Positions 16,341 to 25,856 of a DNA stretch of 64,000 bases are shown piece after piece. Within the stretch, counting starts at the first letter, position 1. Every line of letters starts with the position of its first letter. The stretch lies in contig NZ_WJFD01000004.1 of NCBI RefSeq assembly GCF_009647655.1, forward strand, positions 372,001 through 436,000, read 5' to 3'. Position numbers and translations under genes: made by a program. The DNA is from Chitinophaga sp. SYP-B3965 (GTDB lineage Bacteria; Bacteroidota; Bacteroidia; Chitinophagales; Chitinophagaceae). The notes below the pieces were generated by a model, which was not told the DNA's origin, did no database searches, and saw nothing but the letters and a program-made list of their open reading frames with translations.

Positions 16341-17374
16341 GAAAGCTATTATTCATGGCATTATTACTGCCCGCTTCCGCTTTTGCAGATTATGTAATAA
16401 AAGGAACGTGTGATGTGAAAGAAGGGACCGTTATACTAAATGACCGTATCACCAAAGATACCATCACCATTAAGGATGGCCGGTTCACGTTCCGTGGGAA
16501 AGTGAAACAGCCGGTGCTGGGATTGATCGGGTTACCCGGCAGTATTCCGGCCAGTGTGATCCTGGAAGAAGGTGAAATTACGGTAACGATTAAAAAGGGA
16601 AATTATACAGTTGGGGGTACCACTAATAATAAGAAGTACCAGGAGCTGCGTGATCTAACGGCATCTTACCGTACAGCTGTTGCTTCATTGCTGGATAGTT
16701 CCATGAAAGCAACCGGATTTGAAAAACGCAAATGGTCAGCCGCAATTGATAGTGTGGAGCGCGCTAAGGCGAAAGTTACAGGTAAATGGGTAAGGAGTAA
16801 TAACACCTATGCCGGGTTAGTTGCCTTGCTGTCTACGTACAGAAAGGAAACGCCCGGCAACCTGGCTCATTTCCTGGAAGCGATGAAAACATTTTCCGCA
16901 GACCCCAGTTATCAATTGATAGCAGGCTATTACAAGGGTATGCTCAAAATGGAAGTGGGTGCGCCTGTTCCGCCATTTACTTTGCAGGATCTGAAAGGGG
17001 ATATGGTTTCGCTGGCTTCCTTTAAAGGGAAATATGTGCTGGTGGATTTCTGGTACCATAACTGTGGTTTTTGCCGGCAGATGATGCCTTCCCTTGTGAA
17101 GCTGTATAAGGAATTGCAGCCGAAGGGGTTTGAAATAGTGAGCATCTCTATTGATGCCAAAGCAAACGAAGCATTATGGCGCAAAGCCATTAAAGATGAT
17201 GGCGCTACCTGGACGGAACTTTGGGATTACGATAAAACGATGCCTGATCAATATGGCGTAGTTGGATATCCCAATATGTTCCTGCTGGACAAAGAAGGGA
17301 AGTTGCTGGAAACAATCGTAGGCTTGCAGGAAGAAGCTACATTGCGGAAGATACTGGGTAAATATAATTTATGA
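16337..17374 (+). CDS. TlpA/ResA-like thioredoxin
   Basis: Second exported thioredoxin-fold protein, 345 residues. The start is the TTG at 16337 within the stop of the previous gene (TTGA); it gives a good signal peptide (MRKLLFMALLLPASAFA), while the first ATG (16355) would shorten it. A short DUF4369-like domain (VIKGTCDVKEGTVILNDR) precedes the thioredoxin domain with NCGFC at Cys243/Cys246 and VVGYPNMFLLD near the end. It overlaps the protease gene by ATGA. Two related thioredoxins in series suggest a redox relay or different partner proteins. Confidence 0.88.
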   Translation: MRKLLFMALLLPASAFADYVIKGTCDVKEGTVILNDRITKDTITIKDGRFTFRGKVKQPVLGLIGLPGSIPASVILEEGEITVTIKKGNYTVGGTTNNKKYQELRDLTASYRTAVASLLDSSMKATGFEKRKWSAAIDSVERAKAKVTGKWVRSNNTYAGLVALLSTYRKETPGNLAHFLEAMKTFSADPSYQLIAGYYKGMLKMEVGAPVPPFTLQDLKGDMVSLASFKGKYVLVDFWYHNCGFCRQMMPSLVKLYKELQPKGFEIVSISIDAKANEALWRKAIKDDGATWTELWDYDKTMPDQYGVVGYPNMFLLDKEGKLLETIVGLQEEATLRKILGKYNL

Positions 17375-19332
17375 TGAAAAGATCAATAGCCGGGGTGCTG
17401 GTATGTTTCGTTCTGTTTGCCTGGAAGGCAGACAATGATCCAACCGCGGAAAGAAAGAAATTACTGAACATGGTAGGCGCCATGCTGGAACAGAAACATT
17501 ATCTCACCCCGGTGATCAATGATGCCTTTTCCCGGGAAGTGTGGAATACATATATCAATGCCATTGATATACGGAAATGCATTTTCCTGCAGGCGGATAT
17601 TGATCAGCTGAAAGCTTACCAGAATTACCTGGATAATGAAATGCACGGTGATTCCCTGAAGTTCTTCCCGGAGATCACACAACTGTATGCAAAACGGTAT
17701 GAGGAAACGGCGGTTATCTATCAGCAGTTGCTTTCCAAACCTTTTACGTTTTCAAAAAAGGACAGTATTGGAATGGAGGTGACGGGCTTTCCGAAAGACC
17801 AATCCGAGCGTGTGAACAGGTGGAGGAATTACCTGAAGCGCATTACGCTGGAAAAAATGATAGAGCTGCAGGAAAACAATCCGGGCAAAAAGGACGCGCA
17901 GTTGGAGCAAATGGCCAGGGAGATCATCCTGAAACAACATGAGCGGATGCTGGCGCGGTTCAGATCTTTTAATGAAGACAAACTGTTTACCGGTTATGTG
18001 AATGTGATCACACATTATGTTGATCCACATTCGGACTATTTTCCTCCTTTAGATAAAAAGGCTTTTGACCAGTCTATGGCCAACCGCTTTTTTGGTATCG
18101 GTGCACAACTGAAAGATGTGGATGGAACCGTAACTATTGCAGGTGTTGATGCAGGAAGCCCTTCCTGGAAAAGTGGCCAACTGGCGGTGAATGACCAGAT
18201 CGTAAAAGTAGGGCAGGGAACCGATGGCGCGATGACGGATGTTGTGGGTATGGGGCTTAGTGATGTGGTACAACTTATCCGGGGAGATAAAGGAACCACA
18301 GTACGGATCGGTTGCCGCAAAACGGATGGCCGGTTGATCACTGTTCCGCTGGTACGCGAAGAAATAAAACCGGAAGAAACGTTAGCGAGAAGTGCCGTGA
18401 TATGGAAAGATGGTAAGAAGACCGGTTACATTTACCTCCCTGTTTTTTATGATGATTTTACGCATGCAGATGGTGCACATTGTGCAGATGACGTTGCCAA
18501 AGAAGTAACCAAACTGAAAGCAGAAAATGTAAACAGCATCATTATTGATCTGCGGAACAATGGGGGCGGTTCCCTGACGCAGGTAATAAAAATGCTGGGC
18601 TTGTTCATTGGTAAAGGACCTGTAGTGCAGGTCAGGATGGGGCCGGATCAGGGGCAGGTGTTGAAGAGTGATCAGCCTGAAGCGTTATACAGCGGGCCGC
18701 TCACGGTGATGGTGAATGAACTGAGTGCCTCCGCTTCAGAGATCTTTGCTGCCGCCATACAGGATTATGGACGTGGCATTATTATCGGGAGCACCACTTT
18801 CGGTAAAGGTACGGTTCAGACAACCATCCCATTTACAGAAGAGAAATATGGCGCGGTGAAATTAACGATCCAGAAATTCTATCGCATCAATGGAGGTTCG
18901 ACTCAATTGAAAGGGGTAATTCCGGATATCGTATTACCGGATCTGTATGAAACATTAAAGATCCGCGAAGGGGATAAACCTTCGGCATTAGGATGGGACA
19001 GGATCTCAGAAGCAGATTATAAGGCGAAGGAAAACAAGCAGGTACCGGTGCTCGCAGCTGATCCTGTTTTTAAAGTGATCGCAGATAATAATACCTGGCT
19101 GGAAACTTACCTGGATAAAACCAGTGCGGGTATGCCGTTGCCGGAATACAAAGCGGAGTTTTTAAAAAGAAGGAAAATAGCAAAACAGAACGAAACGATC
19201 CAGCAGCTGGAAGCAGGAAAGAAAATGGATGTTCGGCCGGTGGCCAAGGCATCCGGTGTGTCGTATGAAAAATGGCTGGAAAGGATTGCTGCAGATATTT
19301 ATATAGATCAGGCGCTGAAGGTAGCTCATTGA
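17371..19332 (+). CDS. S41 family C-terminal processing protease with PDZ domain
   Basis: Periplasmic tail-specific protease relative of 653 residues with a signal peptide (AGVLVCFVLFAW). Helical N-terminal region with HYVDPHSDYFPP, PDZ domain at about 240-325 (FFGIGAQLKDVDGTVTIAGV), then the catalytic S41 core: IIIDLRNNGGGSL, SASASEIFAAAIQDYG with the likely nucleophile Ser454, and FGKGTVQ with Lys479 and Gln483, the same spacing as E. coli Prc. It cuts proteins near their C-terminus. Its start overlaps the stop of the second TlpA gene (ATGA), so all three form one translational unit behind SusC/D. Confidence 0.93.
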   Translation: MMKRSIAGVLVCFVLFAWKADNDPTAERKKLLNMVGAMLEQKHYLTPVINDAFSREVWNTYINAIDIRKCIFLQADIDQLKAYQNYLDNEMHGDSLKFFPEITQLYAKRYEETAVIYQQLLSKPFTFSKKDSIGMEVTGFPKDQSERVNRWRNYLKRITLEKMIELQENNPGKKDAQLEQMAREIILKQHERMLARFRSFNEDKLFTGYVNVITHYVDPHSDYFPPLDKKAFDQSMANRFFGIGAQLKDVDGTVTIAGVDAGSPSWKSGQLAVNDQIVKVGQGTDGAMTDVVGMGLSDVVQLIRGDKGTTVRIGCRKTDGRLITVPLVREEIKPEETLARSAVIWKDGKKTGYIYLPVFYDDFTHADGAHCADDVAKEVTKLKAENVNSIIIDLRNNGGGSLTQVIKMLGLFIGKGPVVQVRMGPDQGQVLKSDQPEALYSGPLTVMVNELSASASEIFAAAIQDYGRGIIIGSTTFGKGTVQTTIPFTEEKYGAVKLTIQKFYRINGGSTQLKGVIPDIVLPDLYETLKIREGDKPSALGWDRISEADYKAKENKQVPVLAADPVFKVIADNNTWLETYLDKTSAGMPLPEYKAEFLKRRKIAKQNETIQQLEAGKKMDVRPVAKASGVSYEKWLERIAADIYIDQALKVAH

Positions 19333-19357
19333 CCCAGTAACCATCTGTGAATAATGG

Positions 19358-19389
19358 AAAGGAGATAGTCAGTGATGGCTATCTCCTTT
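19358..19389 (+). terminator. Hairpin after the protease gene
   Basis: AAAGGAGATAG at 19358-19368 pairs with CTATCTCCTTT at 19379-19389. The T-tract that follows is poor, so termination strength is uncertain. It closes the 8.1-19.3 kb operon. Confidence 0.55.
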
Positions 19390-19474
19390 AGTGTTTAAAT
19401 ACAGTTAAGAAAGAGCAAAATAGTATCCCCCATCCCCCCTGAAAGTTATAATTTACGGTACATCTTTATTGTTT

Positions 19475-21991
19475 ATGATGAAGCGCACTATACTGGCGGC
19501 TTTAATGGCCGTTCCTTCTCTCTTGCATGCACAACAGATCGTTTTGAAGAATGATCAGATCAAAAGAACATTATCGTTTGACGGGAAGGTCTGGCGCACT
19601 ACGGAGTTCTCCAATATAAAAGGAGATAAACGTTTGCCCGTGAAAAGTGAAGAGTTGAACATCCTGCCTATGACGGGTGATAAAACTTATTCCATTACAG
19701 ATTTCCGGGTGCAGGGGAAACCTGCTGTATCTACCAGTAAGGATACCAGTTTTATTGTTATTACATATACACCCGTCATAAAAGCAGATGCTATTCCAGC
19801 ATTGCTGCGGATCAAATATTATCTCGTTAAAGGACAGCCTTACACGCGTAAAACAATTACACTGATATATGATAAAATGGCTACGGTGGACAGGCTGGAA
19901 GTGGAACGTTTTGTAACAGACCAAACACAAACAGCAGAAGGCGGCGGCAGGGGAGAGCCCGTATTTATCAATAACCAGTGGTTCACTGGCCTGGAATATC
20001 CTGCAGGTTACAGCAGGCATACGGATGGCAATACACCAAAGGATTACAGCCGGTATTATGAAAAGGTAGGTAACTACAGTTACATAGATCTGGATGGCAG
20101 GGATATAGAACCCCATGCGCAAAAAGGATTAACCCGTTTAATGCATTTCCCGGGTTACACATTGCCTAATTTTCAGATAGAAAGTAAAACTGCGATGATG
20201 GGCGTAGTGCAGGAAAGGGAAACGGCGCCTACTGCATTCATGCATTACATGACTACGATGTGGAAAGCACCCCGCTCTTTTCTTCATTTTAATAACTGGT
20301 TTGAGCCAGAGGCAAAAGATCTTAAAGGAGATGGATTGCTTAATATATGGCGTGCATTTAAAACGGCTATCACACCATATGGTGTAAAGATGGATGCAAT
20401 GGTAGCAGATGATGGCTGGCAGGAAAGGAAATCTATCTGGGAACCTTCTCCCAAATATTTCCCCAATGGCTATGCGGATGTGAAGGTATTAAGTGATAAA
20501 CTCAGCCATGAAGGAGTTGGTTTCGGTTTATGGCTTTCTTTAAATGGTTATACCAATAATATAGACTGGGGGCTGGAGAATGGTTATAAAGAAGCAAAAC
20601 GGAATAAATATTTTTCCCAGTATGGCAGGAACTACAGTTTATCTGCCACAAAATATAAAACAGAAGTGCTGCAAAAAATACCTGCTATCGCTAAACAGGT
20701 GAATGCATTGTATTATAAACACGACTTCAATGTACTGAGCGATATGGATGAAGGGAATAACCATCCTGCTACAGACAGGCATGGCCATGAAGCCACTTTG
20801 GATGCTGCGATTGAAATACTCACCGCTACCCGGAAAATGAATCCCGCTATTTATCAAAACCTCACTAACTGGGTATGGTTCTCTCCCTGGTGGTTAATGT
20901 ACAGCGATTATTTATGGATGCTGGCAGGGGATGACGGAACAAATGGTAACTGGCCGGAGATCTCTACCAGGGCTATGGCTTCTACGGACAGGGATACTTA
21001 TATTTGGCGCATGTTTGGTAATCCTGCAGACCGGCCTTTAGTACCCATATCCAGATTAATGACGCATGGCATTATTAAGAACAGCCGCGGCATGATGGAA
21101 AGTAAAGAGGATAATATACAGGATTGGGCAGAGTATGTATTGATGCATTATGGCAGGGGTACCTTGCTGAAGGAATGGTATATTTCTCCTTCTGTGATGA
21201 AGCCGGAGGACTGGAAGGCATTGTGTACAGTAGACGGTTGGGCGAAAAAACACCTGGCGGCATTGACCAATACCGTATTTGTCGGTGGCCGGCCGGATGA
21301 AGGAAATGCTTATGGTTATATTGGCTGGGATGGGGAGAAAGGGGTGCTGGTGGCAAGAAATACACAGGCAACCACGCAGAAACTGATCATTCCTTTTGAT
21401 CAGTCTGCCGGCTTTAAGGGCCTTGCCGGGCAATCATATAAAGGGAGCGTTGTTTTTCCGTACCAGGATACCTACCCGGTTACTTTTACTTCCGGCAAAA
21501 ATATAGAGATTGAATTGCCGGGATATGCTACCATGGCTATTGAGTTGGAGAGGGGTACATCTGCAGGTTTGAAAAAAGAGATAGCCCCCATTCCGTTCAC
21601 TATTAATAATGGTGTGGTGCAGGTAACAGTGCCTGCAACTATTAAAGGCAGATGTGATCTGCTGGTGATAGGCCGCCCGGAAACTCCGGCAGTTAAGATA
21701 AACGGGGATACGGTTATGGTGTTACGTTCCAATAAAGGCAGGCTGAATAATTTTGCCGGTTATGCAAAGTCCGGCATGCCCAGTGAAAAAGCTGCGGCCT
21801 GGACGATGTATACTTTTGACCTGTTGCCTTATGCAGGCAAAAATATACAGATCGAATTCAGCAAGGTGGCGGGGTTTGAAAGTTATATACTGGCTGAGCA
21901 GGTGGTGAATGTTCCGGCAGCACGGGCAGGTAATAATATATTATGGGCTATTACTAATAATACAAGGCGTCAAACCGTGCGGATATTCTAA
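19475..21991 (+). CDS. GH36-like (clan GH-D) glycoside hydrolase
   Basis: Exported glycosidase of 838 residues from the ATG at 19475 (signal peptide to LLHAQ). An N-terminal beta-sandwich (IVLKNDQIKRTLSF) precedes a TIM barrel with the clan GH-D marks: MVADDGWQE, GFGLWLSLNGY, LYYKHDFN with the presumed nucleophile Asp417, and MLAGDDGTNGNWPE. The closest known activities are alpha-galactosidase and alpha-N-acetylgalactosaminidase, but the motifs differ enough that the substrate is open. A C-terminal beta part (ATMAIELERGT...) follows. It is probably transcribed alone, after the protease hairpin. Confidence 0.78.
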   Translation: MMKRTILAALMAVPSLLHAQQIVLKNDQIKRTLSFDGKVWRTTEFSNIKGDKRLPVKSEELNILPMTGDKTYSITDFRVQGKPAVSTSKDTSFIVITYTPVIKADAIPALLRIKYYLVKGQPYTRKTITLIYDKMATVDRLEVERFVTDQTQTAEGGGRGEPVFINNQWFTGLEYPAGYSRHTDGNTPKDYSRYYEKVGNYSYIDLDGRDIEPHAQKGLTRLMHFPGYTLPNFQIESKTAMMGVVQERETAPTAFMHYMTTMWKAPRSFLHFNNWFEPEAKDLKGDGLLNIWRAFKTAITPYGVKMDAMVADDGWQERKSIWEPSPKYFPNGYADVKVLSDKLSHEGVGFGLWLSLNGYTNNIDWGLENGYKEAKRNKYFSQYGRNYSLSATKYKTEVLQKIPAIAKQVNALYYKHDFNVLSDMDEGNNHPATDRHGHEATLDAAIEILTATRKMNPAIYQNLTNWVWFSPWWLMYSDYLWMLAGDDGTNGNWPEISTRAMASTDRDTYIWRMFGNPADRPLVPISRLMTHGIIKNSRGMMESKEDNIQDWAEYVLMHYGRGTLLKEWYISPSVMKPEDWKALCTVDGWAKKHLAALTNTVFVGGRPDEGNAYGYIGWDGEKGVLVARNTQATTQKLIIPFDQSAGFKGLAGQSYKGSVVFPYQDTYPVTFTSGKNIEIELPGYATMAIELERGTSAGLKKEIAPIPFTINNGVVQVTVPATIKGRCDLLVIGRPETPAVKINGDTVMVLRSNKGRLNNFAGYAKSGMPSEKAAAWTMYTFDLLPYAGKNIQIEFSKVAGFESYILAEQVVNVPAARAGNNILWAITNNTRRQTVRIF

Positions 21992-22054
21992 CCAAATCTG
22001 CAGATATGCCAATACCCGGTCAATTATTTTGAGTTATATAAGTTTCATTTTCTT

Positions 22055-22090
22055 CCTGAAATAGCTCCTTTTTCAGGGCATTTTGTTTTT
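22055..22090 (+). terminator. Weak terminator after the GH36-like gene
   Basis: CCTGAAA at 22055-22061 pairs with TTTCAGG at 22071-22077, followed by GCATTTTGTTTTTT. The stem is short. Confidence 0.45.
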
Positions 22091-22183
22091 TATTACTTTG
22101 TAAAACAATTGATAGATAATATTTTATATCAGTTTATCTCCTCGTGTTTCCTTTCTTTCATAGTGTTTCATATTTGGTTACGA

Positions 22184-22217
22184 TTAATTACCTCTAATTT
22201 AATTTTGTTTAATTTCG
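22184..22217 (+). promoter_or_regulatory. Putative operator: TTAATTACCT box plus two phased decamers
   Basis: TTAATTACCT (22184-22193) is followed by TTTAATTTTG (22198-22207) and TTTAATTTCG (22208-22217), two direct repeats exactly one helical turn apart. The same box beside ~10-bp repeats lies upstream of the Oar-like receptor at 45.6 kb. Both receptors lack a sigma/FecR pair. Confidence 0.4.
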
Positions 22218-22507
22218 TTTTTTCTCTACTTTAGCATTGTCCCTTTTTTGATGATAATAAGTTCCACGAAACCAAGTGTTTCATAAGCCAGGATTTTTTC
22301 AACAGGCTGTCGGTGGCGTCACCGAAAACTTTAATACCGTTTTTTAGATCAGGCATGGCCGGAGGTCTGCGTTGTTTATTTCACGTTTGAACTAAAACCA
22401 AAATCATCAATACCATGAACAGCGATGTTGCTTTGCAACACAACTAAAGCCAACCGGCGCGTATATCATTTTCCTGAAAGTATCTTAAACATAATATAAG
22501 CTTAATA

Positions 22508-22536
22508 TTAGGATATGTAAGGCTTATTTACTTTTG
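22508..22536 (+). promoter_or_regulatory. Candidate promoter of the sigma-less SusC operon
   Basis: TACTTTTG at 22529-22536 matches the Bacteroidota -7 consensus TAnnTTTG exactly. An imperfect -33 element, TTA instead of TTG, lies 18 bases upstream at 22508. It would give a leader of about 70 bases before the SusC ATG at 22612. Confidence 0.45.
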
Positions 22537-22611
22537 CGCAAGAAAAAAGTAATCAACTGAAATCTGTTTACCTGACTAAGCAAGGTTATAATTACATTAA
22601 ATACATTGTGA

Positions 22612-25600
22612 ATGAAACATTTTTTCCTAATTATTACTGGTCTGCAATTGTGTGTCCATGGCATGGCAATTGGTAAGACTACCGAAAAGGAATCCACCGC
22701 TTCAATGTACAGGTCCCCTGCAAAGCTTGCGGAGGATATTGTTATACGTGGTAAGGTGACCGATGAGAACGGACAAGCTTTAATTGGCGTGAATATTAAG
22801 TCCGGAGACGGCAACAAAGGAACTGTTACAGATAAGAACGGTAACTATACCCTTACTGTTTCTGCCGCAGGCACAAAGGTTACTTTTTCTTTTATCGGTT
22901 ATATCAGTCATGTGGTTACTGTAAAGGCCACTGAGGTAATGAACGTACAAATGTTGCCAGATCCTAAAGCATTGGGTGAGGTTGTTGTAACGGCACTTGG
23001 TATTAAACGGGATGAAAAAGCGCTGGGTTACTCTGCCACCGTTGTAAAAGGGGAGCAGTTAACAGATGCGTTATCTAATAACTGGACGGATGCATTGTCC
23101 GGTAAGATAGCCGGTGTGAACCTGATCAGATCTAACAGTGGCCCTACCGGTTCCAACAGGATCGTTCTCCGTGGAGAGAATAACCTGGATGGTAATGATG
23201 AAGCACTCATTGTTGTGGATGGTGTGGTAATTAACCAGGGTAGCGGTCGCCGTACTGCTATTACTGGAGAATCTGCTTATGGTACCAGCAGTGATAACAT
23301 GCCTGCGGATTATGGCAGTGGCTTAAATGACATTAACCCTGAGGATATTGAATCCATCACGGTGTTAAAAGGACCGGGCGCATCTGCGTTATATGGTCAG
23401 CGTGGTGCGAATGGTGCATTGATCATTACTACAAAATCAGGCAGCAGTAAAAGGAAAGGGCTGGGTGTTACTTTCAGTTCCAATGGTTCTTTGGAAACGG
23501 TGAACCGCTGGCCTGACCTGCAATATGAATATGGACAGGGAACGGAAGGAATGGATTATTATTCCTTCGGCGCTACAGCGGATGGTGCGAGTACCAGCGG
23601 TACCAGTTCTGCTTACGGACCAAGGTTTGATAAAGACCGTAAGTTCTTCCAGTATGATCCGGTAACACAGACTGTGGGTAAAGAAAGAACGCCCTGGGTA
23701 CCTTATACTGATAAGATCAATAAGTTCTTCACTACTGCAGGAACATTAACTAATACAGTGAGCGTGGATGGTGGTACAGATAAGACCACTGCGCGTTTCT
23801 CCTTCACCAATGTGGCTAACAAATGGATATTACCTAATACAGGTTATGGCCGTAATACGGTATCTCTTTCTGTGAATTCCAAAGTGAATGATAAACTCCA
23901 GATCTCTTCAAAAATAAATTACACCAATAAGACCAGTGATAATCTGCCGGGTGCAGGATATGGTAACCAGTCTATTATGTACTGGTATATCTTCTGGCAA
24001 CCCAATGCAGATCCGGATTGGTTAAGGAATTATTGGGCAAAAGGACTGGAAGGCAAAACGATCAAATATCCTTTCAGCAGTTTCCCTGAGAATCCTTACG
24101 CTATTTCTCATGAGTTCCTCAATGCCTCAGACCGTAATGGTATTACAGGTAATGTGCAGGCAACCTATAATTTTACGAAAGAGTTAAGCCTCCTGGTAAG
24201 GACTTCTGTAGATTTTGGATATGAGCAACGTGCGCAAAGCCGTCCTTTTGATGCCGGCGCAAAACTGCCATTTGGTAGTTACCGTACGCAGAACATTTTC
24301 TCTATGGAACGCAGTACAGATTTCCTGTTGAGATATAATAAGAAGGTAGGTGATTTTGAATTCTCTGTTACAGGAGGAGGAAGTGCGCTGAGGAATAATT
24401 ATAATAAGGATGAAACACGTGCGGATTCACTCGTGATCCCGGGCATTTTCTCCTTTGCCAATAGTGCAGGGCCATTGATCACTATACCCAGAAGAAGTAA
24501 ATACGCGATCAACAGCTTTTATGGATTGATCTCTGCCGGATATAAGAACTTCCTTTACTTAGATCTTACTGCCCGTCAGGACTGGAATAGTGTGCTTGCC
24601 ACACCAGAGCGTACAGAAAATGCAGGATTCTTCTATCCATCTATGAACACGAGTTTCATTGTGTCTGAAGTAGTAAAATTACCTTCATCTATAGATTTTG
24701 CGAAACTGCGGTTTTCTGTAGCAGGTGTTGGTAGCGGGGGAACGGAACCTTACTTTACCTCTTACTATTATGACCCTGTTATAGGATCTGACGGAGAATT
24801 AGCCAACCCCACCTTATTGGCCAATGGTAACCTGGTGCCACTCAAAACAGTTACGTATGAAGCAGGTGCTGTATTGAAAATGTTTAAAAACCGTTTGGGT
24901 CTTGACCTGGCTATTTATACAGGCAATACTAAAAACCAGATCATCAGGCGTAAGCTTGATCCGGCCTCTGGTTACCCTGAAGCTGTTATCAATGCCGGCG
25001 TAGTAAATAACAGGGGAATAGAAGTTGGTTTAAACGGTACACCGGTACAAACCAAAGATTTCAAATGGAACACAAATGTGGTATTCTCTGCTAACCGTAA
25101 CCATATCAAATCCCTCCCGGATAGTTTCATTGTACTCAGAACGGGCCCTATCGCCGGTGGCGCTATTGTAGCAACCGTTGGCGGAAGCATGGGTGATATG
25201 TATGGAAGAGGTTATCAGCGTGCTCCGGACGGCCAGATCATCTATGATGCAACAACAGGTTTTGCAAAAATTACCGAAGGTATTGTGTACCTCGGCAATA
25301 CAAGCCCTAAATGGAAATTGGGCTGGACGAATGAATTCCAGTATAAACAATTCCGCTTTACTTTCCTGTTCGATGGTCAGTACGGTGCTGTTGCACATTC
25401 TTTAATGAACTATAAACTGGCAGAACAAGGTAAAACAAAGATCACGCTGCCGGGAAGATATAGTGGTATGATCGGTAATGGTGTTGTGGATGACGGAAGC
25501 GGGAAGTTTGTAAAGAATACGACGATTGCTACAGATATAGATGAGTATTACCGTTCACATTACGGAGCAGATAATGCAGAGGGAAGTACTTTCTCTACAG

Positions 25601-25845
25601 ACTTTATCAAATTCAGGGAAGCGCGCGTGGAATATGGTTTCAGCCCTAAGCTTATTAAAAGGCTGGGTCTGCAAAAGGCGGTGCTTGGGTTTTATGGCCG
25701 TAACCTGTTCATCTGGTCTCCATGGCCAATGTTTGACCCTGAATTCGGTACAATTAGTGATACGGGAGGGATCGTACAAGGTTTTGAGACAGCTCAATTC
25801 CCATCTACCCGTTCATTCGGATTTAACTTAGTTCTTGGCTTCTAA
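22612..25845 (+). CDS. SusC/RagA-type TonB-dependent receptor without STN domain
   Basis: Outer-membrane transporter of 1077 residues. Signal peptide at the N-terminus (FFLIITGLQLCVHGMA), then a short linker, a carboxypeptidase-regulatory-like domain (VIRGKVTDENGQALIGVNIK), plug (LSNNWTDALSGKIAGVNLIR; EALIVVDGVVIN; ITVLKGPGASALYGQRGANG) and barrel ending FGFNLVLGF. It has no STN domain and no sigma/FecR partner, so it is regulated otherwise. SusD follows after 11 bases and a DUF5689 lipoprotein after that. Substrate unknown. Confidence 0.93.
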   Translation: MKHFFLIITGLQLCVHGMAIGKTTEKESTASMYRSPAKLAEDIVIRGKVTDENGQALIGVNIKSGDGNKGTVTDKNGNYTLTVSAAGTKVTFSFIGYISHVVTVKATEVMNVQMLPDPKALGEVVVTALGIKRDEKALGYSATVVKGEQLTDALSNNWTDALSGKIAGVNLIRSNSGPTGSNRIVLRGENNLDGNDEALIVVDGVVINQGSGRRTAITGESAYGTSSDNMPADYGSGLNDINPEDIESITVLKGPGASALYGQRGANGALIITTKSGSSKRKGLGVTFSSNGSLETVNRWPDLQYEYGQGTEGMDYYSFGATADGASTSGTSSAYGPRFDKDRKFFQYDPVTQTVGKERTPWVPYTDKINKFFTTAGTLTNTVSVDGGTDKTTARFSFTNVANKWILPNTGYGRNTVSLSVNSKVNDKLQISSKINYTNKTSDNLPGAGYGNQSIMYWYIFWQPNADPDWLRNYWAKGLEGKTIKYPFSSFPENPYAISHEFLNASDRNGITGNVQATYNFTKELSLLVRTSVDFGYEQRAQSRPFDAGAKLPFGSYRTQNIFSMERSTDFLLRYNKKVGDFEFSVTGGGSALRNNYNKDETRADSLVIPGIFSFANSAGPLITIPRRSKYAINSFYGLISAGYKNFLYLDLTARQDWNSVLATPERTENAGFFYPSMNTSFIVSEVVKLPSSIDFAKLRFSVAGVGSGGTEPYFTSYYYDPVIGSDGELANPTLLANGNLVPLKTVTYEAGAVLKMFKNRLGLDLAIYTGNTKNQIIRRKLDPASGYPEAVINAGVVNNRGIEVGLNGTPVQTKDFKWNTNVVFSANRNHIKSLPDSFIVLRTGPIAGGAIVATVGGSMGDMYGRGYQRAPDGQIIYDATTGFAKITEGIVYLGNTSPKWKLGWTNEFQYKQFRFTFLFDGQYGAVAHSLMNYKLAEQGKTKITLPGRYSGMIGNGVVDDGSGKFVKNTTIATDIDEYYRSHYGADNAEGSTFSTDFIKFREARVEYGFSPKLIKRLGLQKAVLGFYGRNLFIWSPWPMFDPEFGTISDTGGIVQGFETAQFPSTRSFGFNLVLGF

Positions 25846-25856
25846 TCAGAAAAACA

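Larger units (their letters stand above)
21992..22611. other. 620-base intergenic region with regulatory signals and no gene
   Basis: AT-rich gap between the GH36-like gene and a SusC gene. It holds, in order: a weak terminator (22055-22084), a TTAATTACCT box with two 10-bp repeats (22184-22217), a 6-bp hairpin TCGGTG/CACCGA at 22310-22325 of unknown role, and a promoter match at 22508-22536. I found no convincing coding frame or structured RNA gene. Confidence 0.6.

Noticed and set aside
22310..22325. Hairpin TCGGTG/CACCGA in the SusC upstream region as a fourth antisense terminator
   Set aside because: No T-tract on either strand and only a 6-bp stem; it does not fit the pattern of the three FecR-SusC elements.
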